A stretch of DNA of 64,000 nt from Sphingopyxis alaskensis RB2256 (GTDB lineage: Bacteria; Pseudomonadota; Alphaproteobacteria; Sphingomonadales; Sphingomonadaceae): positions 1,922,001-1,986,000 of the forward strand of contig NC_008048.1 in the NCBI RefSeq assembly GCF_000013985.1, written 5' to 3'. The position numbers and the translations under genes were made by a program. Positions 42,023 through 51,156 of this stretch are shown here, piece by piece; the stretch's first letter is position 1; the number at the start of each line of letters is the position of its first letter. The notes beneath the pieces were generated by a model that made no database searches, was not told the origin of the DNA, and was given only the letters and a program-made list of their open reading frames with translations.

Positions 42023-43377
42023 GCCAGCACCTCCTTCAGCGCCGCGGCGAAGGCGGCAATATCCGCCTCGGTCACGGTTTCGGTCACGGCGACGACGAGC
42101 CCGTTTTCGAGGGCCGCCGTGTCGGGATAGAGACGGCCGAGCGAAACGCCGCCCAATATGTCCTGCTCCGCGAGCCTGTGGACCACCGGCCGGGCGGCGG
42201 TGGGCAGCAGCAGCGTGAACTCGTTGAAGAAGCTGTCGTTCATCACCGACACGGCAGGCACCTTCGCAAGTTCCGTCGCCGCTGCCTTGGCCCGGCCATG
42301 GTTGATCGTGGCGAGCTGGCGCAGCCCGGCCTCGCCCAGCAACGTCATGTGGATGCTGAATGCCAGCGCACAAAGTCCTGAATTGGTGCAGATATTACTC
42401 GTCGCCTTCTCGCGGCGAATATGCTGTTCGCGCGTCGAGAGCGTCAGCACGAAACCGCGCTTGCCATTGGCGTCGACCGTCTCGCCGCACAGCCGCCCCG
42501 GCATCTGGCGGACATATTTACTCTTGCACGCAAAAAGGCCGACATAGGGGCCGCCGAATTGCAGGCCGACGCCGAGCGACTGGCCCTCGCCAACCACAAT
42601 GTCGGCGCCCATTTCGCCCGGCGACTTGATGAGGCCCAGCGCGACGGGTTCGGTGACGACCGCGATCAGCAGCGCGCCCGCAGTCTGACAGGCCTCGGCA
42701 AGCGTCGTCATATCGTCGATGCGGCCGAGGATGTCGGGATATTGGACGACGACGCAGCTCGTCTCCGTGTCGATGCGGCCCGCGAGCGCCGCCCAGTCGG
42801 TGCCGGGTTCAAGGCGAGGATCGCCGTCGACGAGCACATCGCGGGTATATTTGGCCATCGTCCGCGCGACGCTGCGATAATGCGGGTGCAGGCCGGTCGA
42901 CAGCAAGGCCTTGCTGCGCCTGGTAATGCGCCGCGCCATGACGATCGCTTCCCAGCAGGCGGTCGAGCCATCGTACATCGACGCATTGGCGACGTCGGTG
43001 CCGAACAGCCGCGCGACCTGGCTCTGGAACTCGAAGAGCATCTGCAACGTGCCCTGCGCGATTTCGGGCTGATAGGGGGTATAGGCGGTCAGAAACTCGC
43101 CGCGCTGGATCAGATGATCGACGCTGGCGGGCACATGGTGACGATAGGCGCCCGCGCCGAGGAAGAAAGGCCCGTCGCCCGCGGCGCGATTGCGGCGCGC
43201 AAGCGCGCCCATATGGCGTTCGACCGCAAGCTCGCTCGCGTGCATCGGCAATCCGGCAATCGGACCGTCGAGCCGCGCCCCGGCGGGGACATCGGCGAAC
43301 AGTTCGTCGATCGACGACGCACCGATGGCCCCCAGCATCGCTGCGCGGTCATCGGGAGTGAGCGGGAGATAACGCAT
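42019..43377 (-). CDS. gcvPA: Glycine dehydrogenase (decarboxylating) subunit 1
   Basis: A 452-residue N-terminal half of the split P-protein. Signatures include [40 protein letters not shown] and [16 protein letters not shown]. It forms an alpha2-beta2 complex with GcvPB. Its ATG lies 3 bases after the stop of the GT-A-like gene, and it overlaps gcvPB by 4 bases, so all are on one transcript. Confidence 0.97.
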   Translation of the reverse strand: MRYLPLTPDDRAAMLGAIGASSIDELFADVPAGARLDGPIAGLPMHASELAVERHMGALARRNRAAGDGPFFLGAGAYRHHVPASVDHLIQRGEFLTAYTPYQPEIAQGTLQMLFEFQSQVARLFGTDVANASMYDGSTACWEAIVMARRITRRSKALLSTGLHPHYRSVARTMAKYTRDVLVDGDPRLEPGTDWAALAGRIDTETSCVVVQYPDILGRIDDMTTLAEACQTAGALLIAVVTEPVALGLIKSPGEMGADIVVGEGQSLGVGLQFGGPYVGLFACKSKYVRQMPGRLCGETVDANGKRGFVLTLSTREQHIRREKATSNICTNSGLCALAFSIHMTLLGEAGLRQLATINHGRAKAAATELAKVPAVSVMNDSFFNEFTLLLPTAARPVVHRLAEQDILGGVSLGRLYPDTAALENGLVVAVTETVTEADIAAFAAALKEVLA

Positions 43378-43380
43378 GAA

Positions 43381-44205
43381 CTACTCCACAGAAGAGTCTG
43401 GATTGACAGAATAAAGCTGCGCCGTGTCGGCAAGCGCACCGGCGAAGACCATCGGCCCCGCATGGGTGGTGCGGACCCACGGCGCGAGCCAGATGCGAAA
43501 GCCCGCGTCGCGCACGCGGCGGCAAAAGGCATAGTCGTCGGACAGCAGCGCCTCGCTTTCGGGCTCGATCATCGGGCAGAAAAAGGCGGGCTCGCGTTCG
43601 CCGACGCCATGCGCCTGCCGCTCGGCGGGATCGGGGCGAAAGACGAGATCGGGCAAGGCGGTGCGCATCGCTTCGAGCACCTCGCGGCGGATCAGCATCA
43701 TCGCGGTGCCGAGCCGCGCCAGCTCGACCAGGTCGGTCATCTTGAAGCTTTGCCGCGGGTTCAGGAAATGCAGCGCATAATCCCCCGAATAACGCGCAAG
43801 ATCGGCGGGGTTGTCCTTTGCCAGCCCCTGCTCGACCGCGCGTGCGACGTTGCGCCAGTTGATCATCCGCCGCGGACAGGGGCCACCGAGGACGCCGACT
43901 TCGGCGTGCGCGTCCATCGCGCGGACCAGCGAGAAGACATCGTCGACCGAAAAATCGATGTCGGCATCGACGAACAGCAGGTGGGTGCAGTCGCTCGCGA
44001 GGAACATCGCGGCCAGCATGTTGCGCGCGCGGGTGATCGACGGCTGATACAGGATGAACTCGAACCGCACCGGCACGCCCATCGCCTGCGCGCGCAGCGC
44101 CAGATCGAGCGCGGCGCGGACATAGGTGCCCTGTGCGCCCTCATAAATGGGCGTCGCCACCATCAGGCGGCACTTGGCCAGCGCGGGATCGGCTGCGGTC
44201 ATCAT
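43381..44205 (-). CDS. GT-A fold glycosyltransferase-like protein embedded in the gcv operon
   Basis: A 274-residue protein without signal or membrane segment. It begins with LMVATPIYEGAQGTYVRAALDLA; HLLFVDADIDFSVDDV carries a DxD-type motif (Asp80, Asp82) as in nucleotide-sugar-dependent GT-A enzymes, and FLASDCTH and LSDDYAFCRRVRDAGFRIWLAPWVRTTHAG resemble the acceptor-side region of family 2-like proteins. It sits between gcvH (37 bases away) and gcvPA (3 bases away). A link to glycine metabolism is not known; donor and acceptor are unassigned. Two ATG codons (44205, 44202) are possible. Confidence 0.75.
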   Translation of the reverse strand: MMTAADPALAKCRLMVATPIYEGAQGTYVRAALDLALRAQAMGVPVRFEFILYQPSITRARNMLAAMFLASDCTHLLFVDADIDFSVDDVFSLVRAMDAHAEVGVLGGPCPRRMINWRNVARAVEQGLAKDNPADLARYSGDYALHFLNPRQSFKMTDLVELARLGTAMMLIRREVLEAMRTALPDLVFRPDPAERQAHGVGEREPAFFCPMIEPESEALLSDDYAFCRRVRDAGFRIWLAPWVRTTHAGPMVFAGALADTAQLYSVNPDSSVE

Positions 44206-44242
44206 GTCCCTTCCCCCTCCCGTCCGCGGGCGGGGCGGTCGG

Positions 44243-44614
44243 TTAGAGGGCGTCGCAGAAAGCCTTGTAGGCCTTTGCGTCCATCAGGGCGTCGAGCTGG
44301 CTCTTGTCGGCCAGCGTCATGCGAAAGAACCAGCCCTCGCCTTCGGGATCCGAATTGACGAGCGCGGGGTCTTCCTCGAGTTGCGCATTGCCTTCGGTCA
44401 CCGTGCCATCGACGGGGGCATAGACGTCGCTCGCCGCCTTCACCGATTCGACCACCGCGGCATCGCCGCCCTGGCTCAGCTCGGCACCCGTGTCGGGAAC
44501 CTCGACGAACACAATGTCGCCAAGCTGGCCCTGCGCAAAGTCGGTGATGCCGACCGTCGCGACATCGCCATCGACATCGATCCACTCATGTTCCTCGGTA
44601 TAATAACGCGGCAT
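44243..44614 (-). CDS. gcvH: Glycine cleavage system H protein
   Basis: A 123-residue lipoyl carrier that shuttles the aminomethyl intermediate between P, T and L proteins. The lipoylated residue is Lys59 in [48 protein letters not shown] is the typical opening. It starts 3 bases after the gcvT stop. Confidence 0.98.
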   Translation of the reverse strand: MPRYYTEEHEWIDVDGDVATVGITDFAQGQLGDIVFVEVPDTGAELSQGGDAAVVESVKAASDVYAPVDGTVTEGNAQLEEDPALVNSDPEGEGWFFRMTLADKSQLDALMDAKAYKAFCDAL

Positions 44615-44617
44615 CGG

Positions 44618-45742
44618 TCAGGCTCCCTGTTTGCGCACATAGCGGTGCGGAATGAATGGCATGGCGGTGACGGTGCAGGCGACGCGCTTGCCGCGCACCT
44701 CGGCGGCGACCGCGGTACCCGGCTCGGACAGCCCCGTCGGGACGTAACCCATGGCGATCGGCGCGCCGACGCTGGGGGCAAAGCCGCCCGACGTCACGAC
44801 GCCGATCTCGGTGTTGCCGTCGAACAATTTGGCGCCCTCGCGCACCGGCAGCTTGCCGTCGATGACAAGGCCGACGCGCTTGCGTGGAGAGCCGTCGGCC
44901 AGATGCCCAAGGATGCGCGCCGCGCCGGGGAAGCCGCCCTCTTCGCGGCGGCGCTTGCTGATCGCAAAGGCCAGGTCGGCCTCGACCGGGTCGATGCTTT
45001 CGTCGAGATCGTGGCCATAGAGCGGCAATCCCGCTTCGAGGCGGAGCGAGTCGCGCGCGCCGAGGCCGATGGGCTTCACCTCCTCCATCGCGCAAAGCGC
45101 GTCGGCGAAACTCTCCAGCGCGTCGTTCGGCAGCGAAATCTCGAACCCGTCCTCACCGGTATAGCCCGAGCGGCTGATCGCGATCGCATGGCCGTTCCAT
45201 GTCGCCGGCATCGCCTGCATAAAGACGAGGTCCGCTGCTTCGGGCACAAGGCGCGCGAGCGCCGTCACCGCCTTTGGCCCCTGCAACGCCAGCAGGCCGT
45301 AATCCTCATTATGGTTGAGCGTGATATCATCGGGCAGATGCTCGCGCAGATGGGCGATATCGTCCCATTTGACCGCGCCATTGACGACGATGCCGAACTG
45401 GTCGCCCTCGTTGGTGATCATCAGGTCATCGAGGACACCGCCTTCGTCGTTCAGCAGCAGCGAATAGCGCATCCGGCCGGGCTTCAGCGCCGAAATATCG
45501 CCGGGGACCAGCGTTTCGAGCGCCTTGGCGACGCCCTCGCCGCTCAGCGCCAGCTGGCCCATATGGCTGACATCGAACAGCCCGGCATTCTCGCGCGTCC
45601 ACAGATGTTCGGCCATGATGCCGTCATATTGGATCGGCATCCAGTAACCCGCGAACGCGACCATGCGGCCACCCTTCGCGCGGTGCCAGGCGTCGAGCGG
45701 CAGCGTCGCCGTTTCGATCGGAATCTCATCGTCTTCGTGCAT
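44618..45742 (-). CDS. gcvT: Glycine cleavage system T protein (aminomethyltransferase)
   Basis: A 374-residue tetrahydrofolate-dependent aminomethyltransferase; it releases ammonia and makes 5,10-methylenetetrahydrofolate. WTRENAGLFDVSHMGQLALSG, YSLLLNDEGGVLDDLMITNEG and SRSGYTGEDGFEISLP are characteristic, and the C-terminal barrel ends in VTAMPFIPHRYVRKQ. It is the first gene of the operon, with the tandem glycine riboswitch immediately upstream. Confidence 0.97.
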   Translation of the reverse strand: MHEDDEIPIETATLPLDAWHRAKGGRMVAFAGYWMPIQYDGIMAEHLWTRENAGLFDVSHMGQLALSGEGVAKALETLVPGDISALKPGRMRYSLLLNDEGGVLDDLMITNEGDQFGIVVNGAVKWDDIAHLREHLPDDITLNHNEDYGLLALQGPKAVTALARLVPEAADLVFMQAMPATWNGHAIAISRSGYTGEDGFEISLPNDALESFADALCAMEEVKPIGLGARDSLRLEAGLPLYGHDLDESIDPVEADLAFAISKRRREEGGFPGAARILGHLADGSPRKRVGLVIDGKLPVREGAKLFDGNTEIGVVTSGGFAPSVGAPIAMGYVPTGLSEPGTAVAAEVRGKRVACTVTAMPFIPHRYVRKQGA

Positions 45743-45799
45743 GTCGCACTCCCGTCGTTGACACGGCGCGGCGCGGCCCGGTGCCGCGCGGTCGCCATG

Positions 45800-46001
45800 C
45801 CCCCTCTGTCACGGGAACCTGAGAGTTTTCCTCCATCGGTTGACGGAGTTACCCCTTCGGTGGTTCCGACAACCCGCCGGAACGCTTTCCAGAGTGTCCG
45901 TTCCAGCCTGCGCGGTCCCTTTGACCTGAGAGTTTCCGGGGCGGTTGCTCCTTCGGTGGTGAGGCGCCGGTTGCCCTGCCCTCACGCTCTCCCGCGCGGC
46001 C
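45800..46001 (-). promoter_or_regulatory. Tandem glycine riboswitch upstream of gcvT
   Basis: Read on the minus strand, two glycine aptamers follow each other. The first (about 46000-45909) has GCGCGGGAGAGCG, then CACCGAAGGAGCAA and AAACTCTCAGGTC. The second (about 45895-45803) has ACTCTGGAAAGCG, CACCGAAGGGGTAA and AAAACTCTCAGGTTCC. The repeated CCGAAGG and ACTCTCAGG blocks are the conserved cores of this RNA class. Glycine binding normally turns on downstream glycine cleavage genes. The expression platform between 45800 and gcvT (45742) is short, suggesting control of translation start, which is an inference. Confidence 0.97.
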
Positions 46002-46061
46002 GGTCGAATCTCTTGCGAGGCCCGACAGACAGCCGAGCCTTGGCGCTGCCCCCTTGCGGAG

Positions 46062-46709
46062 TCAATCGGCGAGCGCGCGGATCGCGTCGTTTTCGTGGAT
46101 ATGCACGCCCGAACCACCCTCGGCGGCGAGTGCCACGATCGCCGCGGCGACGTGGACGACCGAAATCGACCGGTAACGACGAAAGCTCCCGTGGAGCAGC
46201 GCATCGGCGAGCGGCGCGGCGATCGTCGCGAGTCCCTCGCCCAGCCGCGGCGGGCCGGGCCGGTCGCCGCGAAGCAGGCCGGGGCGGATGAGGTCGAGCC
46301 GGTCAAAACCCAGCGTGATCAGGTCGCGCTCGGTCTCCCCCTTGGTGCGCAGATAGAAATTGCCGCTCTTTGCCGACGCGCCGACCGAACTGACGGCGAT
46401 CATATGTCGCGTTCCTCCCGCCCTCGCACCCTCGGCAGCCGCGAGCACAAGGTCGTGGTCGACCGCGCGAAAGGCGGCCTGCGATCCCGCCCGGCGGATC
46501 GTCGTGCCGAGACAGGAGATGAGCACCGTCGGCCTTTCGGCGGCGATGATGTCGGCCCAGTCCTCGGGCGGTGCAATCACGTCTTTGTGATGCGGCGCAA
46601 GGCCGTCGACCGGCCGACGCGCAAGCACGGTCAGGGGCGTTGCACCGAAATGCGCGATTACCGCGCGCCCGACCATCCCGGTCGCGCCGACGATCAGCGC
46701 ATCAGGCAT
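46062..46709 (-). CDS. NAD(P)-binding Rossmann-fold protein (NmrA/HTATIP2-like)
   Basis: A 215-residue atypical SDR-like protein. ALIVGATGMVGRAVIAHF is the dinucleotide-binding motif, LISCLGTTIRRAGS and HMIAVSSVGASAKSGNFYLRTKGETE match the oxidoreductase-like HTATIP2/YbjT branch, where the catalytic tyrosine-lysine pair (YLRTK) is kept. Substrate unknown. Its ATG overlaps the end of dgt by 8 bases, so the two are coupled. It ends 61 bases before the gcv riboswitch. Confidence 0.83.
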   Translation of the reverse strand: MPDALIVGATGMVGRAVIAHFGATPLTVLARRPVDGLAPHHKDVIAPPEDWADIIAAERPTVLISCLGTTIRRAGSQAAFRAVDHDLVLAAAEGARAGGTRHMIAVSSVGASAKSGNFYLRTKGETERDLITLGFDRLDLIRPGLLRGDRPGPPRLGEGLATIAAPLADALLHGSFRRYRSISVVHVAAAIVALAAEGGSGVHIHENDAIRALAD

Positions 46710-47874
46710 GGGCGAGCGGCGCCGGCACGGCATCGCGTCCGAAGATTTCGGCGTAGCGGTCGATGGCAAAGCGGTCGGTCATCCCCGCGATATAGTCGCC
46801 GATATGCCGGTTTGTCGCCCATTCTTCGCCCGGCAAACGCGCCGACCAGTCCTCGCCCATCAGGCGTGGGTCGGCGGCATAGGCAGCAAAAAGCTCGCCC
46901 ACCACCTTGTTCGCGCCCTCTGCGGCAGCGAGCTGTTCGGGATGGTGATAGAGGTTTTTGTACATGAAGCGCTTGAGTTCGCGTTCTGCGGCCGCAAGCT
47001 CTGCCGAAAAGCCGCCGAGCGTCCGGCCCACCGCGCGCACCTCGTCGGCGCTTGCAACGCCCGCATCGGCGACATTGGCCGCGGTCGCGGCGATCACGTC
47101 GTTGACCATGACCCCGATCTGGTCGCGAACGAGTTCGCGCAGCAACCGCTCGCGCGGCGCGCCCGGAAAGCGCGCTTCGACCGCGCGGTAATTGGCGGCG
47201 ACAAAGGGCTGTTCCATCAGCTGGTCGAGATCGAGCAGCCCGGCGCGCAGCCCGTCGTCGATGTCGTGATTGTCATAGGCGATGTCGTCGGCAACCGCCG
47301 CGACCTGCGCCTCGAGGCTCGCATGGCTGGCGAGGTCGAGCCCGAAATCGGCGTCGATCATCGCCAGCGCCCAGCCGGGGTGCGTCACCGGGCCATTGTG
47401 CTTCGCCAGCCCTTCGAGCGTTTCCCACGTCAGATTGAGCCCGTCGAACAGCGGATAAGGGCATTCGAGGCACGCCAGTGTGCGCAGCGTATGACCATTG
47501 TGATCGAAGCCCCCGTGCGCCGCCATCGCCGCCTTCAGCGCATCCTCGCCTGCATGGCCGAAGGGCGGATGGCCGATATCGTGCGCCAGACAAAGGGCTT
47601 CGGTCAGATCTTCGTTGAGCCCCAGCGCGCGGGCGATGCCGCGGCCGATCTGCGCGACCTCGATACTGTGGGTCAGGCGGACGCGGTAATGGTCGCCGTC
47701 GGGGGCAATGAAAACCTGCGTCTTGTGGCGCAGACGGCGAAAGGCGATCGAATGGATGATGCGGTCGCGGTCGCGCTGGAACGCATCGCGCGGCCCGCGC
47801 ACGACGCGGCCCGATTCGGCATGGCGGCGCCCGCGGCTCTGCGCCGGGTCGCTGGCGCAGCGGGCAACGCTCAC
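46702..47874 (-). CDS. dgt: Deoxyguanosinetriphosphate triphosphohydrolase-like HD protein
   Basis: A 390-residue HD-domain hydrolase of the type-2 dGTPase family, which splits dNTPs into deoxynucleoside and triphosphate. The GTG at 47874 overlaps the TPR-SPOR gene's stop (GTGA) and gives the usual family opening CASDPAQSRGR, then AFQRDRDRIIHSIAFRRLRHKTQVF. Metal ligands are His69 (RLTHS), His98-Asp99 (LAHDIGH) and a later Asp in DDIAYDNHDIDDGL. It helps keep dNTP pools in balance; true substrate preference is not set by sequence. Confidence 0.93.
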   Translation of the reverse strand: MSVARCASDPAQSRGRRHAESGRVVRGPRDAFQRDRDRIIHSIAFRRLRHKTQVFIAPDGDHYRVRLTHSIEVAQIGRGIARALGLNEDLTEALCLAHDIGHPPFGHAGEDALKAAMAAHGGFDHNGHTLRTLACLECPYPLFDGLNLTWETLEGLAKHNGPVTHPGWALAMIDADFGLDLASHASLEAQVAAVADDIAYDNHDIDDGLRAGLLDLDQLMEQPFVAANYRAVEARFPGAPRERLLRELVRDQIGVMVNDVIAATAANVADAGVASADEVRAVGRTLGGFSAELAAAERELKRFMYKNLYHHPEQLAAAEGANKVVGELFAAYAADPRLMGEDWSARLPGEEWATNRHIGDYIAGMTDRFAIDRYAEIFGRDAVPAPLAHA

Positions 47875-49496
47875 TGCAGCGGTTCGACGATCTCGCCGAC
47901 CTCGCAGCTGAAAAGAAAACCGTCGCCTTCGGCCTTTTTGTAATCGGCGAGCCAGTCCTGCGCCGCCTTGCGGTTCGCGAACGGGCCGACGAGCAGGCGC
48001 CGGGTCTGACCCCATTCGGCGGTCGCGCCCGCCTTGCCCTTGAACAGCGCCGCATTGCGCTTGGCGAAGCGGTTATAGTCGAAAGCGAGCGCCTTCGGGT
48101 TGGCGCCGGTCGCGATCTGCACCCAGATACGCGCGGGATGCGCCTTTTTCTTCGCGGCTTCTTCTTTCGCCCTGGCGTCGGCCTCGGCCCTTGCCCTGGC
48201 GGCGGCTTCTTCCTTCTCGCGCTTTGCCGCTTCGGCAGCCTCGGCCTTGCGCTTGTCATCGAGCAGCTTGGCGAGCGTCTCGGCGCCGATCGCATCGTCG
48301 GGGCGCGCGAGTTCCTCGGGGGGTATCTCGATCGACCCAACGATGTCGGCGAGCGAGGCGAGCGGCGCGGCGGCGGGTGCCTGCGCAGCGGGCCGCGGCG
48401 CCGCCGGGGCCGCGGCGGGCGGTGCGGGCGCGATGTCGGCGATCGAGAAGCCCGGCCCCGCCGGCGCTTTCACCGCCGACGTCGGGGGATTTGCGGGCGG
48501 GGAAGAGGCTGGCACGGGCGTTTCGGCGCGCGGGCGGCTGGGCGGCATCGCGGCGGGCGGCGGCGGCGGCTTCGGGACCGGAGCGGCGGCCGCGGGCGTG
48601 GAGGTCGGCGCGCTGCGGCGCGGAGCGGGCGCCGGCCGGGGCGTCGGCGTCGCGGTCGCCACCTGAACCGGCCGCTGCGCCGCGGCGGGCTGGCCGCTCG
48701 GAAAGCGACCGAAATGTGCCGCGGCAGCCTTTTGCGCGGGATTGAGCCGGTCCATCTGCACCAGATAGGGCAGGATATTGGCTGCCATCGGCGCGGGCAT
48801 CGTCGCGTTGACGATCTCGCTTGCCTCCCTGTCGCGGCCGTTCATCGCCAGGATCATCGCGCGAAGCCGCCACGCGCCGCGATCCTGCGCGCGCAATTGC
48901 GGCGTCAGCAGCTGGATCGCGCGATCGGGGTCGCCGCTGATCCCCAGCGACAGGGCATAACGCCGGGTCAGTTCGGCATCGGGCGCGATCGACAGCGCGA
49001 GCTGATAATCGCGCTGTGCCGCATCCTGTTGTCCGAGCAGGTCGCGCGCGAGCCCGCGGTCGGCGAGGAACAGCCGTTCGGGTGCGCCCAGAAGCTGCGC
49101 CTCGCCGAAATAGTCGAGCGCGCGCGTCGGATTTTCGGAATGCACCATCGCCGAGCCGAGCGCCGCCTTGACCGCGCCGTCGCGCGGCCTGGCCTGTTCG
49201 GCGCGGAGCAGAAAGCCGAGGGCGGCGCGATAATCCTCGAGCGAGATCGACGCACGCCCGGCGTCGAGCAGCGCGGTCGCATCATTATTGTTCGACGCCA
49301 GCCGTGCCAGCGACGCGGAAAGCAGCGCGCGCGCGGCGCTGCGCTTTTCCATCGCCGCGCGCGTTGCCGCGTCGGGCGCGGCCGCCTGCATCGCATGCAC
49401 CGACGGAATGCCGAGAGTCCCCAACAACAACGCGCCCAGCGCTGCCACGTTACGCCGTGTGCGCGCCGGCTTCGCCGTCAATATCGCTTGCCGCAT
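47871..49496 (-). CDS. TPR and SPOR domain envelope protein
   Basis: A 541-residue exported protein. A signal sequence (NVAALGALLLGTLGIPSVHA, cleavage near residue 35) leads into a TPR-like helical region (about residues 50-270, e.g. AALGFLLRAEQARPRDGAVKAALGSAM), then an Ala/Pro-rich low-complexity linker (about 290-420), a charged KRKAEAAEAAKREKEEAAA helix and a C-terminal SPOR domain (RIWVQIATGANPKALAFDYNRF to ADYKKAEGDGF). SPOR domains bind denuded septal peptidoglycan, which fits its place beside the division cluster. It is 59 bases downstream of ftsZ and coupled to dgt. Confidence 0.88.
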   Translation of the reverse strand: MRQAILTAKPARTRRNVAALGALLLGTLGIPSVHAMQAAAPDAATRAAMEKRSAARALLSASLARLASNNNDATALLDAGRASISLEDYRAALGFLLRAEQARPRDGAVKAALGSAMVHSENPTRALDYFGEAQLLGAPERLFLADRGLARDLLGQQDAAQRDYQLALSIAPDAELTRRYALSLGISGDPDRAIQLLTPQLRAQDRGAWRLRAMILAMNGRDREASEIVNATMPAPMAANILPYLVQMDRLNPAQKAAAAHFGRFPSGQPAAAQRPVQVATATPTPRPAPAPRRSAPTSTPAAAAPVPKPPPPPAAMPPSRPRAETPVPASSPPANPPTSAVKAPAGPGFSIADIAPAPPAAAPAAPRPAAQAPAAAPLASLADIVGSIEIPPEELARPDDAIGAETLAKLLDDKRKAEAAEAAKREKEEAAARARAEADARAKEEAAKKKAHPARIWVQIATGANPKALAFDYNRFAKRNAALFKGKAGATAEWGQTRRLLVGPFANRKAAQDWLADYKKAEGDGFLFSCEVGEIVEPLQ

Positions 49497-49555
49497 GGGC
49501 AAATCATCCCGTTTCCGGCCTGCCAAGCCCGGCGGTCGGCCGTCCGAAAGCCCTG

Positions 49556-51004
49556 TTACTGGTTGTTCTGCCGCCCCAGGAAACGCGGAATGTCGACCGC
49601 GTCGCCCTTTCCTTCGTCGCCGTCAGACGTGCCCGCGCCCCGCGACAGGCGCGACATGCGCTCGAACAGCGTGCCGCCGCCGATCGAGCGCGCGGGCGGT
49701 TCGGCCGGAGCCTCGGCAGGCGCGGGAGCATGGCTGTTCGTCGGCGCCGCGGGCGCGTCAAGCACAAGCTCGCCGACGGTATCGTCATAGCTTGCCGCGA
49801 CCTGCGACAACTCCATCGGTTCTTCCTCTGCAGGCGCGGTCACCGCGGGTTCGGCCGTCTCGCCGAGCGAAAAGCCCGGGACGGGGTCATTATCTTGCGC
49901 AACCGGATGCTCATCGGCGACGGGCTCTTCCTGCACCGCCGGTTCGACCACCTCTTCTGCGGCGGGCGCTGGAGCCGCCGAGCGCGCGGGCGCGAAGGAA
50001 AAGCTGCGCGTCGCGGGCGCCGCCTGCGCTGCCTCACCCGTACCGTCGATGCCGGTCGCGACGACCGAGACGCGGATCTTGCCATCAAGGCTGTCGTTGA
50101 AGGCACTGCCCCAGATGATGTTGGCGTCGGGATCGACCAGTTCGCGGATGTGGTTCGCGGCCTCGTCGACTTCCATCAGGCGCATATCCTCACCGCCGGT
50201 AATCGAAATGATGACGCCCTTGGCGCCCGCCATCGACACGCCGTCGAGCAGCGGGTTGGCGATCGCCTTTTGCGCCGCTTCGAGCGCGCGGCCGTCGCCT
50301 TCGGCCTCGCCGGTGCCCATCATCGCCTTGCCCATTTCGCGCATCACGCTGCGCACGTCGGCAAAGTCGAGGTTGATGAGGCCGGGCATGACCATCAGGT
50401 CGGTGATGCCGCGCACGCCCTGTTGCAGCACTTCGTCCGCCATGGTGAAGGCTTCCTTGAAGGTCGTGTTCGGGTTGGCGACAAGGAAGAGATTCTGGTT
50501 CGGAATGACGATCAGCGTGTCGACGTGATCCTGAAGCTCGGCAATGCCCGCGTCGGCCGAGCGCATCCGCCGCGCGCCTTCGAACATGAAGGGTTTGGTC
50601 ACGACGCCGACGGTCAGGATGCCGCGGTCGCGCGCGGCCTTTGCGATCACCGGCGCGGCGCCGGTGCCGGTGCCGCCGCCCATGCCCGCGGCGACGAAAC
50701 ACATATGCGCGCCGTTCAACGCCTCTTCGACCTGCGCGATGCTTTCCTCCGCGGCCGCGCGCCCGACCTCGGGCCGCGACCCCGCGCCCAGCCCCTGGGT
50801 GATCTGCGTCCCCAGCTGGATGCGTCGTTCGGCGGGCGAGGCGTTGAGCGCCTGCGCGTCGGTGTTGGCGACGATGAAATCGACGCCCTCGACGCGCGCC
50901 GCGATCATGTTGGCGATGGCATTGCCGCCCGCACCGCCGACGCCGATCACCGCGATGCGCGGCTTGAGCTCGTCGACCTGCGGCGGGCCAATGTTGATGC
51001 TCAT
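49556..51004 (-). CDS. ftsZ: Cell division protein FtsZ
   Basis: A 482-residue tubulin-like GTPase that polymerises into the division ring. The GTP-binding core has [18 protein letters not shown] and the tubulin signature [10 protein letters not shown] at about 109-118. After residue about 330 comes a long acidic, Ala/Pro-rich linker, and the extreme C-terminus [12 protein letters not shown] is the conserved peptide that binds FtsA and other partners. The ATG at 51004 has GGGAGAC upstream. As usual it closes the dcw cluster, 152 bases after ftsA. Confidence 0.98.
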   Translation of the reverse strand: MSINIGPPQVDELKPRIAVIGVGGAGGNAIANMIAARVEGVDFIVANTDAQALNASPAERRIQLGTQITQGLGAGSRPEVGRAAAEESIAQVEEALNGAHMCFVAAGMGGGTGTGAAPVIAKAARDRGILTVGVVTKPFMFEGARRMRSADAGIAELQDHVDTLIVIPNQNLFLVANPNTTFKEAFTMADEVLQQGVRGITDLMVMPGLINLDFADVRSVMREMGKAMMGTGEAEGDGRALEAAQKAIANPLLDGVSMAGAKGVIISITGGEDMRLMEVDEAANHIRELVDPDANIIWGSAFNDSLDGKIRVSVVATGIDGTGEAAQAAPATRSFSFAPARSAAPAPAAEEVVEPAVQEEPVADEHPVAQDNDPVPGFSLGETAEPAVTAPAEEEPMELSQVAASYDDTVGELVLDAPAAPTNSHAPAPAEAPAEPPARSIGGGTLFERMSRLSRGAGTSDGDEGKGDAVDIPRFLGRQNNQ

Positions 51005-51156
51005 CAAAATGTCTCCCTGCAGCGGCGGACAGGTGCCGCTTCCCCAACCTTGCGACCCGGCCGGGCGGCAGTCCATCCGCCCGGTTTTCTGTCACCGCAT
51101 TGCACTATTGTGACGCCGGAATCACCCAAAAAATTAACCTTTTTGCCTTGCTGCGG
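51005..51156 (-). promoter_or_regulatory. ftsA-ftsZ intergenic leader
   Basis: The gap of 152 bases is large compared with the neighbouring junctions, so ftsZ probably has its own promoter here. An AT-rich tract lies at 51127-51143 just after the ftsA stop, and CCGGGCGG/CCGCCCGG at 51061-51084 forms a hairpin in the presumed ftsZ leader. No exact promoter boxes can be named. Confidence 0.4.
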
